A stretch of DNA of 64,000 nucleotides from Spirosoma telluris (GTDB lineage: Bacteria > Bacteroidota > Bacteroidia > Cytophagales > Spirosomataceae), in the NCBI GenBank assembly GCA_003259005.1, contig QLII01000001.1, positions 434,001 to 498,000 on the forward strand, given 5' to 3'. A program made the position numbers and the translations under genes. The notes beneath the pieces are model-generated. The model was given only the letters and a program-made list of their open reading frames with translations. It was not told the origin of the DNA and ran no database searches. Of this stretch, positions 35,085 through 46,120 are shown one piece after another (within the stretch, counting starts at the first letter, position 1; every line of letters starts with the position of its first letter).

Positions 35085-37465
35085 TTAGTTTGTTTCCTCC
35101 AGGGTAATTACCAGCATCTTGCCCGCATCATGGCGGGGGAAACGGCTTTACTGTTCACGTTCAGTTTGGTTATTTTTTCGAATCCCAGCGTGGCCTCGAT
35201 CAGCGGTTGTCCCTGGAGTTGTACGTCCAGCTGGTTTCCCGTGCGCGGGTCCGACGTTTTGACCGCGTGCAGGAATACTTTCGATAGCGAGCTGAGAAGC
35301 GGCTTTCCATTTTTACGCAGGTAGCTGCCGTTGCCAACGAAGAAAGACGTCAGTTGCGTGGGATCCTGGCGGTCGGCGCCCTCGGGGAACGTAAGAGCTG
35401 ATAGGTACGCGTCCGTTTCCCAGCCACGGCCCCTCCGTCACCAATGGTCAGGTTGCGTTGCGGTGCATCAACCGGCCGTCGGCCAGGAGGTTAATATATA
35501 CTCGTTACCTGTCCGTTCTGGTGATGCGCAGGCCCAGGTAGTTGGTGCCCTCAACTTCTCGATGACCGGCAGGTTGCTCCGTCCGGCGGCCCGCTCGCTC
35601 CCGAGGAACCCGTTGCCGTCTGAATCGACTGGTTGGTTTTTCATGCAGCAGGATAGCGTTGACCAGCTTAGTCCGATCGGTCTTCTCGGGGGGCGACAGC
35701 ACGTAATACGGAATCTTGACGTTAGTGGTGCGGTCCTGTAGGCCGTATTCGGTTCGGTATTTAAGCTTTTCGGGGAAATCGTGCGGGTAGCCTAGCGGCA
35801 GCGTCTCGGGTACAGGGGCCGGAACAGAATGCCCGCTTTATCTTTGGTGATCTCCAGATCGGGCCCGCGCTTAACGGCTTTATCTGCGTAGTGCAGCAGA
35901 AATCGAACTGACCACTTTCGTACGTTTTCAGATCGTCGATGACCAGAATTACGTTGCCAATCCAGAGGAAGTTGCGGTAGTTGCGCAGGAAGTTGCGCGA
36001 CGTGGGCCGGTGGCATCGGCCAGCATGTACTTCAGCGAACCGCCATCGAGCAGGTTATAGAGGTGGCCTGAGTTCTTTACGGCGTTATACTGATCGCGGC
36101 ATCCTGAGCCTCACCATTGAACATCACCACATTATGCGCCTGACTCTTCACGAAATAGCTACTGTATTCCGGATTGCCATAGCCCACATCGCCCCCGTCG
36201 ATGAGCAGATTTTCACCTTTGTGATATAGCACAAAAGACCCCGCATCGGCGTGGGCATGGTTCCAGGTGTAGCCGCTCTTTACGCCCAGCATGGTGGCGT
36301 CGGGCTTCCAGGACGAGCGAAGCGTACCCCAGCCCATCGAGCCATACATGGCCGAAGGGGATAGTGTCGGTGATGCCGGAACGGGTTTGTTTTCGGGCTG
36401 GTATAACAGGCCCATCGGCGTGCTGATGTTCAGATCTTCCCGAAACGGGGTCTTCCCGGTTTGCTGAATGTACCAGTAGTAATCGTCGTTGCCCATCCCC
36501 AGAGCCATCATCAGTTTGGCTGGGCGTTCACCATTGGCAAAGTCGTTGCTATCGCCGAAGTTCAGTGACAGCAGGGGTTTATCGCCACTGCGCGATAGGC
36601 CGTATGCATAAACCAGTCGACGGTCTTTTTCAGCAGGTTATCATAGGGCATAGTTAACGTACCCAGTGCGTTGGTGTAGGCCAGCCGAAACTGAAGGTAT
36701 TCACTTACGCCATAATTGGCGTAGCTGACACTCTCGTAAAAGCCCCGAGGGGTCAAAGTTGGCCGGTTTGTTTTCCAGTAAACTGCCCGAGAAGGCGAAC
36801 CACTGTCGGCTGTCATGCATGATGTCAATGCCACTGGCGGGCCTGCGGCTGCTCGTTCATGACGGCCAGCGATGCAATCCCGGCTTCGAACACAACCGCT
36901 GCCCACCAGTTGTGGCCCATGTTGTCGAGCGATTGAATGCGCTTCTTTTGACACCCAGTCGCCAATCGACGGGTCGATACCCAACTTGACAATTTGATTG
37001 GCAAAACTACGGCGTTCGTCTTTGGTCAGGGCGTTGTAGATAGCATCGAACGTTACCGAAGCCGTCCAGTTAGTATGGCTGGTGCCCAGACCCGCATTCC
37101 AGCGGGGTGTCCGGTCGTCCATCCCATCCCAGAAGGCGCGGCCCGTCAGGTCGGTGAGCAGTGTTTTGGCCCGGTCAGCGTAGCGTTTATCGCCGGTCAT
37201 GGTGTAGGCCAGCGCCAGCTGTTCCATATTCCCGCCTTTGGGGTCGCTTAGCCAGTCCTCACATCGCTTCTGCATAGTGTTCCAGCGATTGGCCAGCAGC
37301 GTATCTGTTTTGATGCGTTCTTTTCGCTCGGTGCGCTGCGGGGTGTAGAACAGATAGGTGCGGTTTTGATTTAGTCGACTGAGCCAGCCCGATATGGTTG
37401 GTTACCAGTAAACTGAACAGAATGAGGGTGTAAACTTGACTTCGCATCATCAACATGTGGGTCAT
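35085..37465 (-). pseudogene. Secreted heparinase II/III-family protein, heavily frameshifted
   Basis: About 790 residues with many breaks. The signal region is SQVYTLILFSLLVTNHIGLAQ. The toroid domain is seen in ALAYTMTGDKRYADRAKTLL and AGLGTSHTNWTASVTFDAIY, and the active-site/Tyr stretch in RGFYESVSYANYGVSEYLQF. The beta-sandwich hallmark reads WNHAHADAGSFVLYHKGENL with LLIDGGDVGYGN. The C-terminal end reads GKMLVITLEETN with TAA at 35085-35087. It is the third heparinase-type protein of the window and the only one on this strand. It most likely performs lyase cleavage of a uronate glycan before GH88. It is followed immediately by GH97 and preceded by the esterase-like gene. Confidence 0.8.
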
Positions 37466-37473
37466 TGACCGGG

Positions 37474-39117
37474 CTATCGGCGCGGCTGGATTAGAATTGT
37501 TTGCTCAACGGGCGTGGCCGACTGTACCTTATCGCACACACTGGTCCCGTACTGCCAGGCGACCACCGTAACGGCTACCGGTCTACGGCTGCGTGGAGGA
37601 ATAGGGGTGAACATGAGCCGATTGCCGACCACAGTGGCAGGCCCGGCTTTGACGTAATACTGAACTGGCAAACCAACACTGGACACCGCCTGGAGTGTCA
37701 GTGATTTTGTGTATTCAACCTGATCAGGTACGTCGGGAAACGTGAGGGTCTGCGGCTTGCCTTCTTTGTTCGCTATCGGAAACCGCAAATCAGCCTGTTG
37801 TACAATGCTCTTATACTCGGTGTCGCCGTCGTTGGACGCTAGCAGCCAGATGTCGTTTGAGCGTTTGGGTTGTTAAATCCCATGCGGTAAAAGCTAAGCT
37901 GAAAGGTCGTGTCGTTCAGTTTGCGAACGGGCCCGCAGATACGGTCGATCCGGATGGGTGTGCGTGCATGAGCGGAGGTTGCCCGCACGCGGGAGGTATC
38001 GGTGAACGTACTGCTCAGGTGAAACGTAATGCCATCGCGTCGGGCAGAAACGATAACTGGTAATTGGCGTGGCCCTTATTAGGTCTAATAAACTGCCCGT
38101 TCTGGCGGAAGCCCAGGTACTGCGGTTTTTTTGCCCTTGCCTGACGGTATATGGCTTCAGTAGCCTGGGTCATCTCCTTATCGAAGCACCAACTAGCCAC
38201 TCGCCTGTCACCTTTGTAGTCCGGGTAAGGGGCCGGTTCTGCCGTGGGCAGACTGTCCTTCCGCCAGCGGTCCATGAGCCATCCCTTTTGCGGGTCGATG
38301 GGTGTCAGTACGACTGTATCGACTGATTCGATGGGTTGGGCAGCCGATACTGAGCGGCTTTCCGGATGTATAACCCCAGGTAACGGACCATCGCGTCGGA
38401 GAAGTCGAAGTGGCCACGACCGGCATCGGCCAGCAGGCTGAACGGTGTCTTAGGGTGTTTGTCAACGTAAGCAAATGCCGGAGCCAGCGGTCTTCCCAAT
38501 CGTATTCCCCCATCACCATCAGCCCCGGTACACCGTCGATGGTGCGCCCCCGTGCGACGGTCCGACCCAGTCTGGATTGGGTCGACCACTGCCGGTTAGC
38601 TTCGTTTGCGGGGCGTCGCCGTGAACCGAGATGATGGCCAGCGTACGGCCAGGGTTCCAGGCCGCAAATTCCACGGATAACTCGCCAGTGCCGAATGCCC
38701 CAACGGTACTACGGGCGCAATGGCCAGTTCCGAATAGCCCGACAAATCGGCTAGCCGATTCATCATATCCCTAAATTCGATATCCGCGCCTTTAGTAGTA
38801 GCTGTCGAATTCCAGTCGAACGTCTGGTTAATCATAGGCGTGACCCAGACGATGGCAAAGCCCAGCTCACGCATAGTGTTACGAAAATCGGGATGTTCGA
38901 AGATGCCCTCTTCCAGCATGTTATGCTGACCAACGACTACCCCCCGAACGTAGCGGCAGTTATCAGGAATCCACAGGAAAGCCTGTGGATGGTCTTTGGT
39001 CTCGGACGAAACGACGGTCGGAACGGATGTAGACCATTGCCAGACCTGCGCATGTGCAGGCCATGCCACACACAGCCCAACTAGTAACCAACCTATTCTG
39101 AGCGCACGGCTATACAT
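37474..39117 (-). pseudogene. Secreted alpha/beta-hydrolase-like protein (putative esterase), frameshifted
   Basis: About 547 residues in several frames, signal peptide MYSRALRIGWLLVGLCVAWPAHA. The hydrolase part shows YVRGVVVGQHNMLEEGIFEH, LGFAIVWVTPMI, a nucleophile elbow PLGHSALASYPWN (GHSxx) and RTLAIISVHGDAP; later blocks are FAYVDKHPKTPFSLLADAGRGHFDF with a candidate His. The C-terminal ~170 residues look like an Ig-like sandwich (VEYTKSLTLQAVSSVGLPVQ, VTVVAWQYG). An acetyl or other ester of the glycan is a reasonable substrate, by inference. The gene sits eight bases before the heparinase-type gene in the same direction. Confidence 0.65.
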
Positions 39118-39266
39118 ACGGAGTTTTCCGGTGAATCTGGATCACTTTCTGTCCGTAAATAGACCGTGACTAGCCGCTCATACCCTGCAATTGAGCAGAA
39201 ATATGTGAGGAGCCGGGATCAATTGGGCTTACCCATAATAGACTGCGTAAAAGCCTCAACCTGATT

Positions 39267-39300
39267 GTACCTATAAACGGACTATGCCGTTTATAGGTAC
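39267..39300. terminator. Perfect 14-base-arm hairpin at the end of the efflux operon
   Basis: GTACCTATAAACGG at 39267-39280 pairs exactly with 39287-39300 around a six-base loop. It lies four bases beyond the tolC-like stop codon, and 150 bases before the esterase-like start, so it likely ends the efflux transcript. Confidence 0.7.
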
Positions 39301-39304
39301 CTGA

Positions 39305-40694
39305 TTACAAAGAACCTGTCAGGATGTTTATGTCCAGGATGGCCAGTTGGTAGTTGAGTTGAGCCGAAAGCAGGTCAACCTGCGCTTTAGCCAGATTTGA
39401 TTGAGCAGTCAGTAAATCGGTTTTCAGGTTCAGGCCAGCGGCTTGCCGGTCCTGCTGCACGATCAATTCATCATTTCGATAGCGGACGGCTTTCTGCGCT
39501 ACTTCGATCAGCGCTTTGGTGTGACCAATTTTTCGGTATGCCTTTTCCAGATCGCTGCTCACCTGCTCCTGTGTATTCAGCAGGTTTTCCAGTGCCTGCT
39601 GCCGAATCAGGTTGCGCTGGGTTAACACCTGCTTGTTTGAAACCAGCTCCTGCAAATTCCACTTCAGATTTACACCCACGAATGGGTTGTTGGTTGGAAA
39701 AATAAGGTTGCCTCTCTGGTAGGTGTAGCCTGCCAACAGGCCAGATCAGGCCGGTAGCTTTGCTGAGCCACCTTGATGCCCAGTTGCGCTTTTTGCCCAT
39801 TCAGCTCCGCCAGTTGAATATCCACGTTGTTACGGCTGGCCGACTGCTCTACCACATCAAGGGCAGGTACGTTGGTCGGCGTCAGATCAACGGGGGCCAG
39901 CACGAGTGAGTCGGCCTTGATACCGGTCAGGCGTTTCAGGTCGGTTTCGTAGTCTTCGCGCTGAATGTCCAGTTTGAGCAGATTCTGTTCTTCGTCGGCA
40001 ATCGTTGCCTGCAACCCGCTTTGCTCACACCAATGGTTTTGCCCGATTGTAACGCGCTTTCCACATCGTACAGCTTTAGGTTGGCCACATCAAGTTTAGC
40101 CGTTGCCTCAACCCGCTGCTGCTGGTTAATCAGCAGCCCGTAATACAGTCGCTCAACAGCCTGCCGGATTTGCAGAGCAGTTTTTGCGTTGCTCCTGCTC
40201 CGACAGTTGAACATCGGTCTGGTCGATGGTCAGGCCCGTTTTGATCTTGCCCAACTGGGTGATCGGCTGGTAAGCGGTAATGCCTGCGTTGACGGTGTGA
40301 TGTTGTCCCAGGGCAAAGGTTTGGTTCGTTCGGCAGCGGCACCTGAGTGGTCGCATTGAGCGTAACACCCCAAACGAACCTTGGTCAATGACCAGGGAGC
40401 CGATATTGGCATTGTACTGATAGGTCGAATTCAGCGTCACCAACGGATATTTCTTCACGTTGTCTTCGTTCAGCTTGGCCTGTTTTTCGGCTACCTGAAG
40501 CTTGCGAATGGCCAGGCCCCGGCTATTTTTCAAGGCCAGGTCGATCACCTGTTGTAGGTTGATCGACTCGACCGAGCGGGGGCCGCCAGGCTGGGCCGGG
40601 CTACGCTTGGCCCGACTTGCTGTGCCTGAGCGAGGTGTATGGTCAGCATCGCCACGACGCTGATGCCGATTGATTTTATTGACTTATACTTCAT
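39305..40694 (-). pseudogene. TolC-family outer-membrane efflux protein, frameshifted
   Basis: About 463 residues in at least four frames, starting ATG 40692-40694 and overlapping the RND gene's end by 11 bases. After a signal peptide (ISVVAMLTIHLAQA) come the repeated coiled-coil and beta-strand halves of TolC: INLQQVIDLALKNSRGLAIRKLQ, then KQAKLNEDNVKKYPLVTLNS, AGITAYQPITQLGKIKTGLT, and in the second half VGVNLKWNLQELVSNKQVLT and a final QLNYQLAILDINILTGSL. It forms the exit channel for the adjacent RND pump. Confidence 0.85.
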
Positions 40695-43600
40695 GACTAA
40701 TGGGTTGTGGTTGGGTGGTGAGGATGTCTTTCTTATCGGCGGGTTTGACCCAGTTGATGTAGAGAACCGGCACGGTGAGCAGCGCCATCACCATCGACCA
40801 GAGCACCCCGACGGCAATGACACTGGCCAGCGGACTCCACATCGGCGACCCTGACATGATCATCGGCAAGACCCCAATGGCTGCGGCCGTGGCCGTCAGG
40901 AAAATGGGTCGCAACCGCCGTTTGCCCGACTCAATGGCCGCCGTGCGGATGTCCATGCCGTGGCGCATCAGTTCGTTGGTATGGTCAACCAGGATGATGG
41001 CGTTACGGACTACAATGCCCGAGAGGCTGATGAGACCGACGAAGGCGGTGAAGCCGAAGTTATTGCTGGTGATGTACAGTCCAAACAATGCTCCGAACAG
41101 GCTCAGTGGAATGGTCAGCATCACAATAGTGGCTTCTTTAAGGTTGCGGAACTGAAACAGCAGAATGAAGAAGATCAGGACCAGACTGATGACCAGTACC
41201 GTAATCATCTGGCTGAACGTTTCCTGCTTGTTGGCATATTCTCCGCCGTATTCGATCCGGTAACCGGCTGGTAGCTGAATCTGGTCAATTGCGGGCCGAA
41301 TGGTTTTCAACAACTCGGCGGGTAGTACGCCCTTGCTTGTTTCGCTCTGTACGGTCAGGGTACGTACCCCGTTTCGATGCATGATGCGGCCCGTCTGCCA
41401 CTGCGGCATCAGGTCGGCAATCTGCCGGAGCGGCACCCGACCGTTTGTGATCGGCGAAGACAGGTACGTATTACCCAGGTCTTCGGTGGTTTCGCGGTTC
41501 TGCTTATCGAGCCGGAATACCACGTCAACAGCATTGTTGCCTTCGTAGAGCGTCGTGATCGGTGCCCCGCTGAAACCCGTGTAGATCAGCTGCGAAATGC
41601 TCGATGTAGTAAACCCAAGGCGGCTGGCTTCGTCTTTTAGCTGAATGCTGATGCCGTAATAATCCTCCCCAAAGTCGTTGCGGACCAGCGCACTGCCGGG
41701 GGCTTTCTTCACAATGCCTTCAATTTGCTGCCCGATGCTTTTCAGCCGGTTGAGGTCGTCGCCGATGATACGTACCTCAACCGGTGCTTTCAGTGGCTGC
41801 CCCTGTTGCAACAGTTTTATCTGTGGCCGTCCTTCGGGAATCAGCGTTTCTACCTTCTCCTGCAACTCATCCGACAAGGCTTCGGTGGTATGCTCATCGG
41901 AGGTATTCACCAGAATCTGAGCGTAGTTGCTGACCGGCACTTCGGGCGAAAAGTTGTAATAAAAACGCGGGGCGCTGGTGCCGACGAAGGTGGCAAATGA
42001 GGTCACGCGCTTATCGGCCTGAACCAGTTTCTCAACCTTCTTAATGGCCATTTCGGTCTTGTCGAGGCTGGTGCTGGTGGGCATCCAGAGTTCAACCACA
42101 AACTGGTTGCGTTCGGCAGCCGGGAAGAACTTCTGACGTACTCCACGGGTGTAGAGCAATCCGGCCAGCACAATGGTACTCAGGCTGAGGCCAATGGTCA
42201 GTTTTGGGTGGTGAATGGCCCAGTCGAGCGCGGCATTGTAGCCGTTCTGCATCCGGTCGAGCAGCGATGTTTTCTTCGGGCCAGCCTCGCTGTTGGGATC
42301 ATGTAAGCCTTTCTTGATGAACACGTAACACAGCAACGGTGTCAGCACCATCGCCACGATAAACGACGAGGCCAGGGCAATGGCTACCGTCCAGGGCAGG
42401 GCGTTGATGAACTCGCCCACTGAGCCCGTCAACAGGACCATGGGCATGAACGAGGCAATGATCGTGACCGTAGCCGCCAGCACCGGCACTACCAGATCGC
42501 TCGCACTGCGCCAGGCTGCCGTCCAGCGTTCAACACCCGCGTCCAGCAGTTCTACGTAGTTATCGGCAATCACAATGGCATCGTCGACCACCATGCCCAG
42601 CACCACAATCAGGGCAGCCAGCGATACCTGGTGCAACTCGATGCCAAAGGCGTGCATGAGGGCGAAGGTCACCGCCACCGTCATTGGGATAGCCATAGCG
42701 GCTACCGAAGCAATGCGGAACGGCAGCAACAGTATCACCACAATGACTACCGAGAAGATGGCCAGAAAGAACTCATCAATGAAGTGCGACACGTTGTGAT
42801 TCACCACCTGCGGCTGATTGACGATACTGGTCAGTTTCACGTCTCCAGGAAACAGCTTCATGGTCTCGGCAATTTTCCCGTCAACTGTTTTTCCGAAATC
42901 GACAATGTTATTGCCTTCGTGCATCTGTACAGTCAGGATCAGCGTTTTGTGTCCGTTCACGGTAATCTTGCTGGTAGGCTCGGCATAGTCTCGCTGAATG
43001 GTGGCAATATCGCCCAGCCGCACGAGCGCCCCTGACTTCGAGGCCCCGACGATCTGATTGGCAATCTCGTTTTCCTTCGTGTAATAGCCACTGGTATAAA
43101 GCGGGGCATTCTGGGTTTGGGTCTCGATGGAGCCCGTTGCGCCGATGGTATTCTGTGACTGCAATAGCTTTACAACCTGCTGCATATCAACGCCATACTG
43201 CGACAACTTTTCCGAATTCGACGAAACCACGATCTCTTGCTGCTGATCGCCCACCCGTTTGATCTTCGATACGGCTGGTATGGTGCGCAGGTTATCTTCG
43301 AGCTTCTGAGCGTATTGTTTCAACTGCGCGAAACTGGCCTGATCGCTTTCAATGCCAATCACCAGGGCTTCGGTATCGCCAAAATCGGAGTTGACGATGG
43401 GGCCACGAACGCCCTGTGGCAGTTCCAGACTCTTCACAACCAGCAGTTGGTGGCGCAGTTTACTCCAGAACACATCCGGGTTTTTTACCTTCTCACCCAG
43501 TTCGACGTTCACGACAACCATCCCATCGCGGGTAGTCGAATACGTTTTATCTTTCCGAACTTCTTCAAACTGAAACAGATACTGCTCCAGCTTTTTCGTG

Positions 43601-43787
43601 ACCTGATCTTCTACCTGCGCCGAGTTGGCACCGGATAAAAAGCCAGTACCAGGCCCTGGCGAACCGTAATCTTGGGATCTTCACGCCGGGGCATCGTCAA
43701 CAGCGAATACACACCCACCACAAAGACCAACAGCAGCACCGATAGGGTAACCTGTTTATATTTTAACGAGGCTTGAACAAAATTCAT
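40684..43787 (-). pseudogene. RND-family efflux transporter (AcrB/HAE1 type), one frameshift
   Basis: About 1,034 residues from ATG 43785-43787, broken once near 43640 where one G is missing (joining gives LAFYPGANSAQVEDQVTKKL). The remaining 945 residues are intact. Features: first TM helix near residue 15, two large periplasmic loops, the second-helix proton relay stretch with LGMVVDDAIVIADNYVEL (two Asp in TM4), and GISLSGIVVRNAI-like helix sequence (LISLSGIVVRNAIILVDHTN) in TM10. It pumps toxic compounds or lipophilic molecules with proton force as part of a three-gene set. Substrates cannot be told from sequence. Confidence 0.9.
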
Positions 43788-43795
43788 GGCATGGG

Positions 43796-44828
43796 TTAGT
43801 TAGACAGGCTGACAGATGAACCATCGGTGAGTTTTTGCTGGCCACCCGTTACCACGATCTCCTGCGGAGACAGCCCGGCGGCTACTTCGATCTTGTTGTT
43901 TACCAACTGACCGATACTGACATTGCGCCGGAACGCTTTCTTTTGGCCGGAGTCGACCACGTAGACATAGCTTTGGTTATCGGTATCGTGCAGGATGGCT
44001 TCGGCCGGAAGCAACAGTCGCTCAACGGTCTGGTTAGACGGCAGTGTAACTTCGGCGATCATACCCGGCCGGATCAACCCTTTTGGGTTTGGCAGTTCGA
44101 TCTTTACGGTAAAGGCCCGCGAGCTTACGTCGGCCACCGAACCTACTTCTTTGACCTTGCCGGTGAATATCTGCCCCAGTGAAGTGACCAGTACACGGGC
44201 CGATTGCCGAGCCGAACCGTGTGCAGCTCGCTTTCGGGGATGTAGGCATTGACATTGACCTTGCTGATGTCCGACACCACAAACAGGGGTGTACCTACAC
44301 CGGTGATTTCACCGACTTCGGCCATCTTTTTCAGCATGACACCGCTGATGGGCGCGTAGAGTTTCGTGTCCGATAGATTCTTGGTCTGTAGTTTTTGTTG
44401 CACTTTGGCTTGTTGCAGGCTGAAATTGACTTTGGCGAAATCGGCATCGCTCAGGCTATTGCGATCGTGCATCAGTTTAAGCCGGTTGTATTCGTCGCTC
44501 ACCTGGCCCACCTGCACATCCGCCAGCTCTTTGGCAATGCCGTAATTAGTAGGATCGAGGCTGGCCAGCAGTTGGCCCTTGCGGATAGTCTGCCCTTCGT
44601 CGGCCGCGATAAAGTTCAATTTTCCGCCTACCATAAAGCCAAGCCGGACGGTATGGCTACCCTCGATATTCCACTAATGGATGTCGTACGGTTAACGGAC
44701 TGCTTCGTTACCTGTTCAGTAACGACAGGGATTGCCAGGTCTTTTACTTCATTTGCGTTATCCTTTGTCTGACAACTACTTAGCAGTGCTGTAGCAATCA
44801 GTACAATATAGGGTTTCTGGTTTTTCAT
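43796..44828 (-). pseudogene. RND efflux periplasmic adaptor lipoprotein (MFP), two frameshifts
   Basis: About 344 residues in three frames. The signal peptide ends in a lipobox (ATALLSSCQTKD, Cys19). Then follow the barrel-sandwich hybrid and hairpin (GGKLNFIAADEGQTIRKGQL, DPTNYGIAKELADVQVGQV), the return strand YAPISGVMLKKMAEVGEITG, a beta-barrel (LPNPKGLIRPGMIAEV) and the membrane-proximal end (LSPQEIVVTGGQQKLTDGSS). It links the RND pump to TolC. Order adaptor-pump-channel and near-zero gaps show one operon, probably read from a promoter in 44829-45339. Confidence 0.88.
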
Positions 44829-45339
44829 AGTGATTCATTCGTGAATAATGATGATGCAAAAGTGGCAGGTACCCAAGCGCTTTCCTTTCATCTATCTTAA
44901 AAAATGAAATGAGGTTAAGTCTATTTTAAATCTTAAAAGCGCGCTCACTCTGCTTTGTGTGAACAAGGTGATACGCAGCCCTCATACGGTTGAGTACATC
45001 GATTGAAGGAACGCCTGACCTATTGCCCGCTATGATGACTGGTTGACAGAGCGGTAGTGAATGTCCGGAGGATTAGTGACCGCGCAGTTCCAATGCGAAA
45101 GCCTGGGAAGCCGATTTTGGGCTCGACCAGTTAAGCGCGCCGAAGAGTGTTCGGTACGATTTTTCGATACAGGCGATATAGCCTGGCCAGCTCGTAACCT
45201 GACGTGAATGGATAAAATGGGCACAGTGTCTGCCCGAATACGTATTTGCATAGCCTGCTCAATTAGTCATGTTATAGACTAACTTGCCTGCTTACTTTCT
45301 TGTTTAGGTAGAAAAGCTTATCTATAGGAAAATAAGTAC
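44829..45339. other. 511-base intergenic region before the efflux operon
   Basis: No gene is supported. A leftward 73-codon frame at 45030-45251 has an Arg/Ser-rich, non-protein-like composition and is discounted. The region must contain the efflux promoter. A hairpin-like or operator element is not obvious. Confidence 0.5.
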
Positions 45340-45903
45340 TCAGCGTTGAGCACGTATAACGCTGAGTGTCTGTTGAGTAATACCCAGATACGAAGCGATA
45401 TGGCCTAATGGAACCTGTTGTAGTATGGACGGATATTGAGCAAGCAGGTTGGCGTACCGTTCCTGCGCTGATTGAAACTGTAAGGCATTCAATCGGTCTG
45501 AAAAAGTCTTCAGAATCTCGATCAACAGGGTTCGCATCACCTTTTCCAGATTGTGATGCCGATCGATGATTTTTTCGAGATCGGCATAGTTGATCGACCG
45601 GACAACCGATTTCTCCAGCAACTCAAGCCCATAGGGCGCGGGCCGACCATAAAAAATGTTCTCAATAGCCATTGAGAATGAGTTGGTTAGAAAAAAATGA
45701 TGGGTAATGTCCTTGCCATCGTGCCGGATGTAGTACGCTCTGGCAAGTCCCTGCTCGAAGAAGTAGACTTTCTGCGATAAATTGTCGGGCAACAGCAGTT
45801 TATGGCGTTTTGGAAATACCTCCCGCGCAAAGGATTGATCTATTTCATATTCCAGTTCCGGTGATATACCGACAATCTGTTTGAGGTACGCCGTTAATTC
45901 CAT
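45340..45903 (-). CDS. Crp/Fnr-family regulator (cyclic-nucleotide-binding-like)
   Basis: A 187-residue protein, intact: MELTAYLKQIVGISPELEYE, then the beta-roll (KHRLLL-like KLLLPDNLSQKVYFFEQGLA, GKDITHHFFLTNSFSMAIEN), a long dimer helix and a short C-terminal helix-turn-helix (PLGHIASYLGITQQTLSVIR). It is a Bacteroidota Crp relative typical of stand-alone regulators of efflux or stress genes. It lies on the same strand upstream of the MFP-RND-TolC operon, the likely target. The recognition end is short (stop soon after IRAQR), a little shorter than the other Crp-type protein of the window. Confidence 0.85.
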   Translation of the reverse strand: MELTAYLKQIVGISPELEYEIDQSFAREVFPKRHKLLLPDNLSQKVYFFEQGLARAYYIRHDGKDITHHFFLTNSFSMAIENIFYGRPAPYGLELLEKSVVRSINYADLEKIIDRHHNLEKVMRTLLIEILKTFSDRLNALQFQSAQERYANLLAQYPSILQQVPLGHIASYLGITQQTLSVIRAQR

Positions 45904-46120
45904 GCTGACTTAATCATCGACGGAGAACTGAGCTGCTTTGTTCAGGAGGCAGGTAACGCGTAGGGAATACATTCAATTCTATCATTGTCCATCCGTTGAT
46001 TAACAACCTGACTAGATTCTACATATACACCAACTCCCCCTACGCAGCCAGCATCACCGCGTCAAATAACGAATTTTGCAGGTTGCTGCAAAGCTACCCA
46101 GAAATACAGATAAGCCGGGA

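Noticed and set aside
45030..45251. Leftward 73-codon frame before the efflux operon
   Set aside because: Arg/Ser-rich composition without hydrophobic pattern or motif; it looks like chance reading in a GC-rich intergenic stretch.
44829..45339. Possible tRNA or ncRNA in the 511-base gap
   Set aside because: I found no cloverleaf-like pairing or conserved tRNA blocks on either strand by eye.
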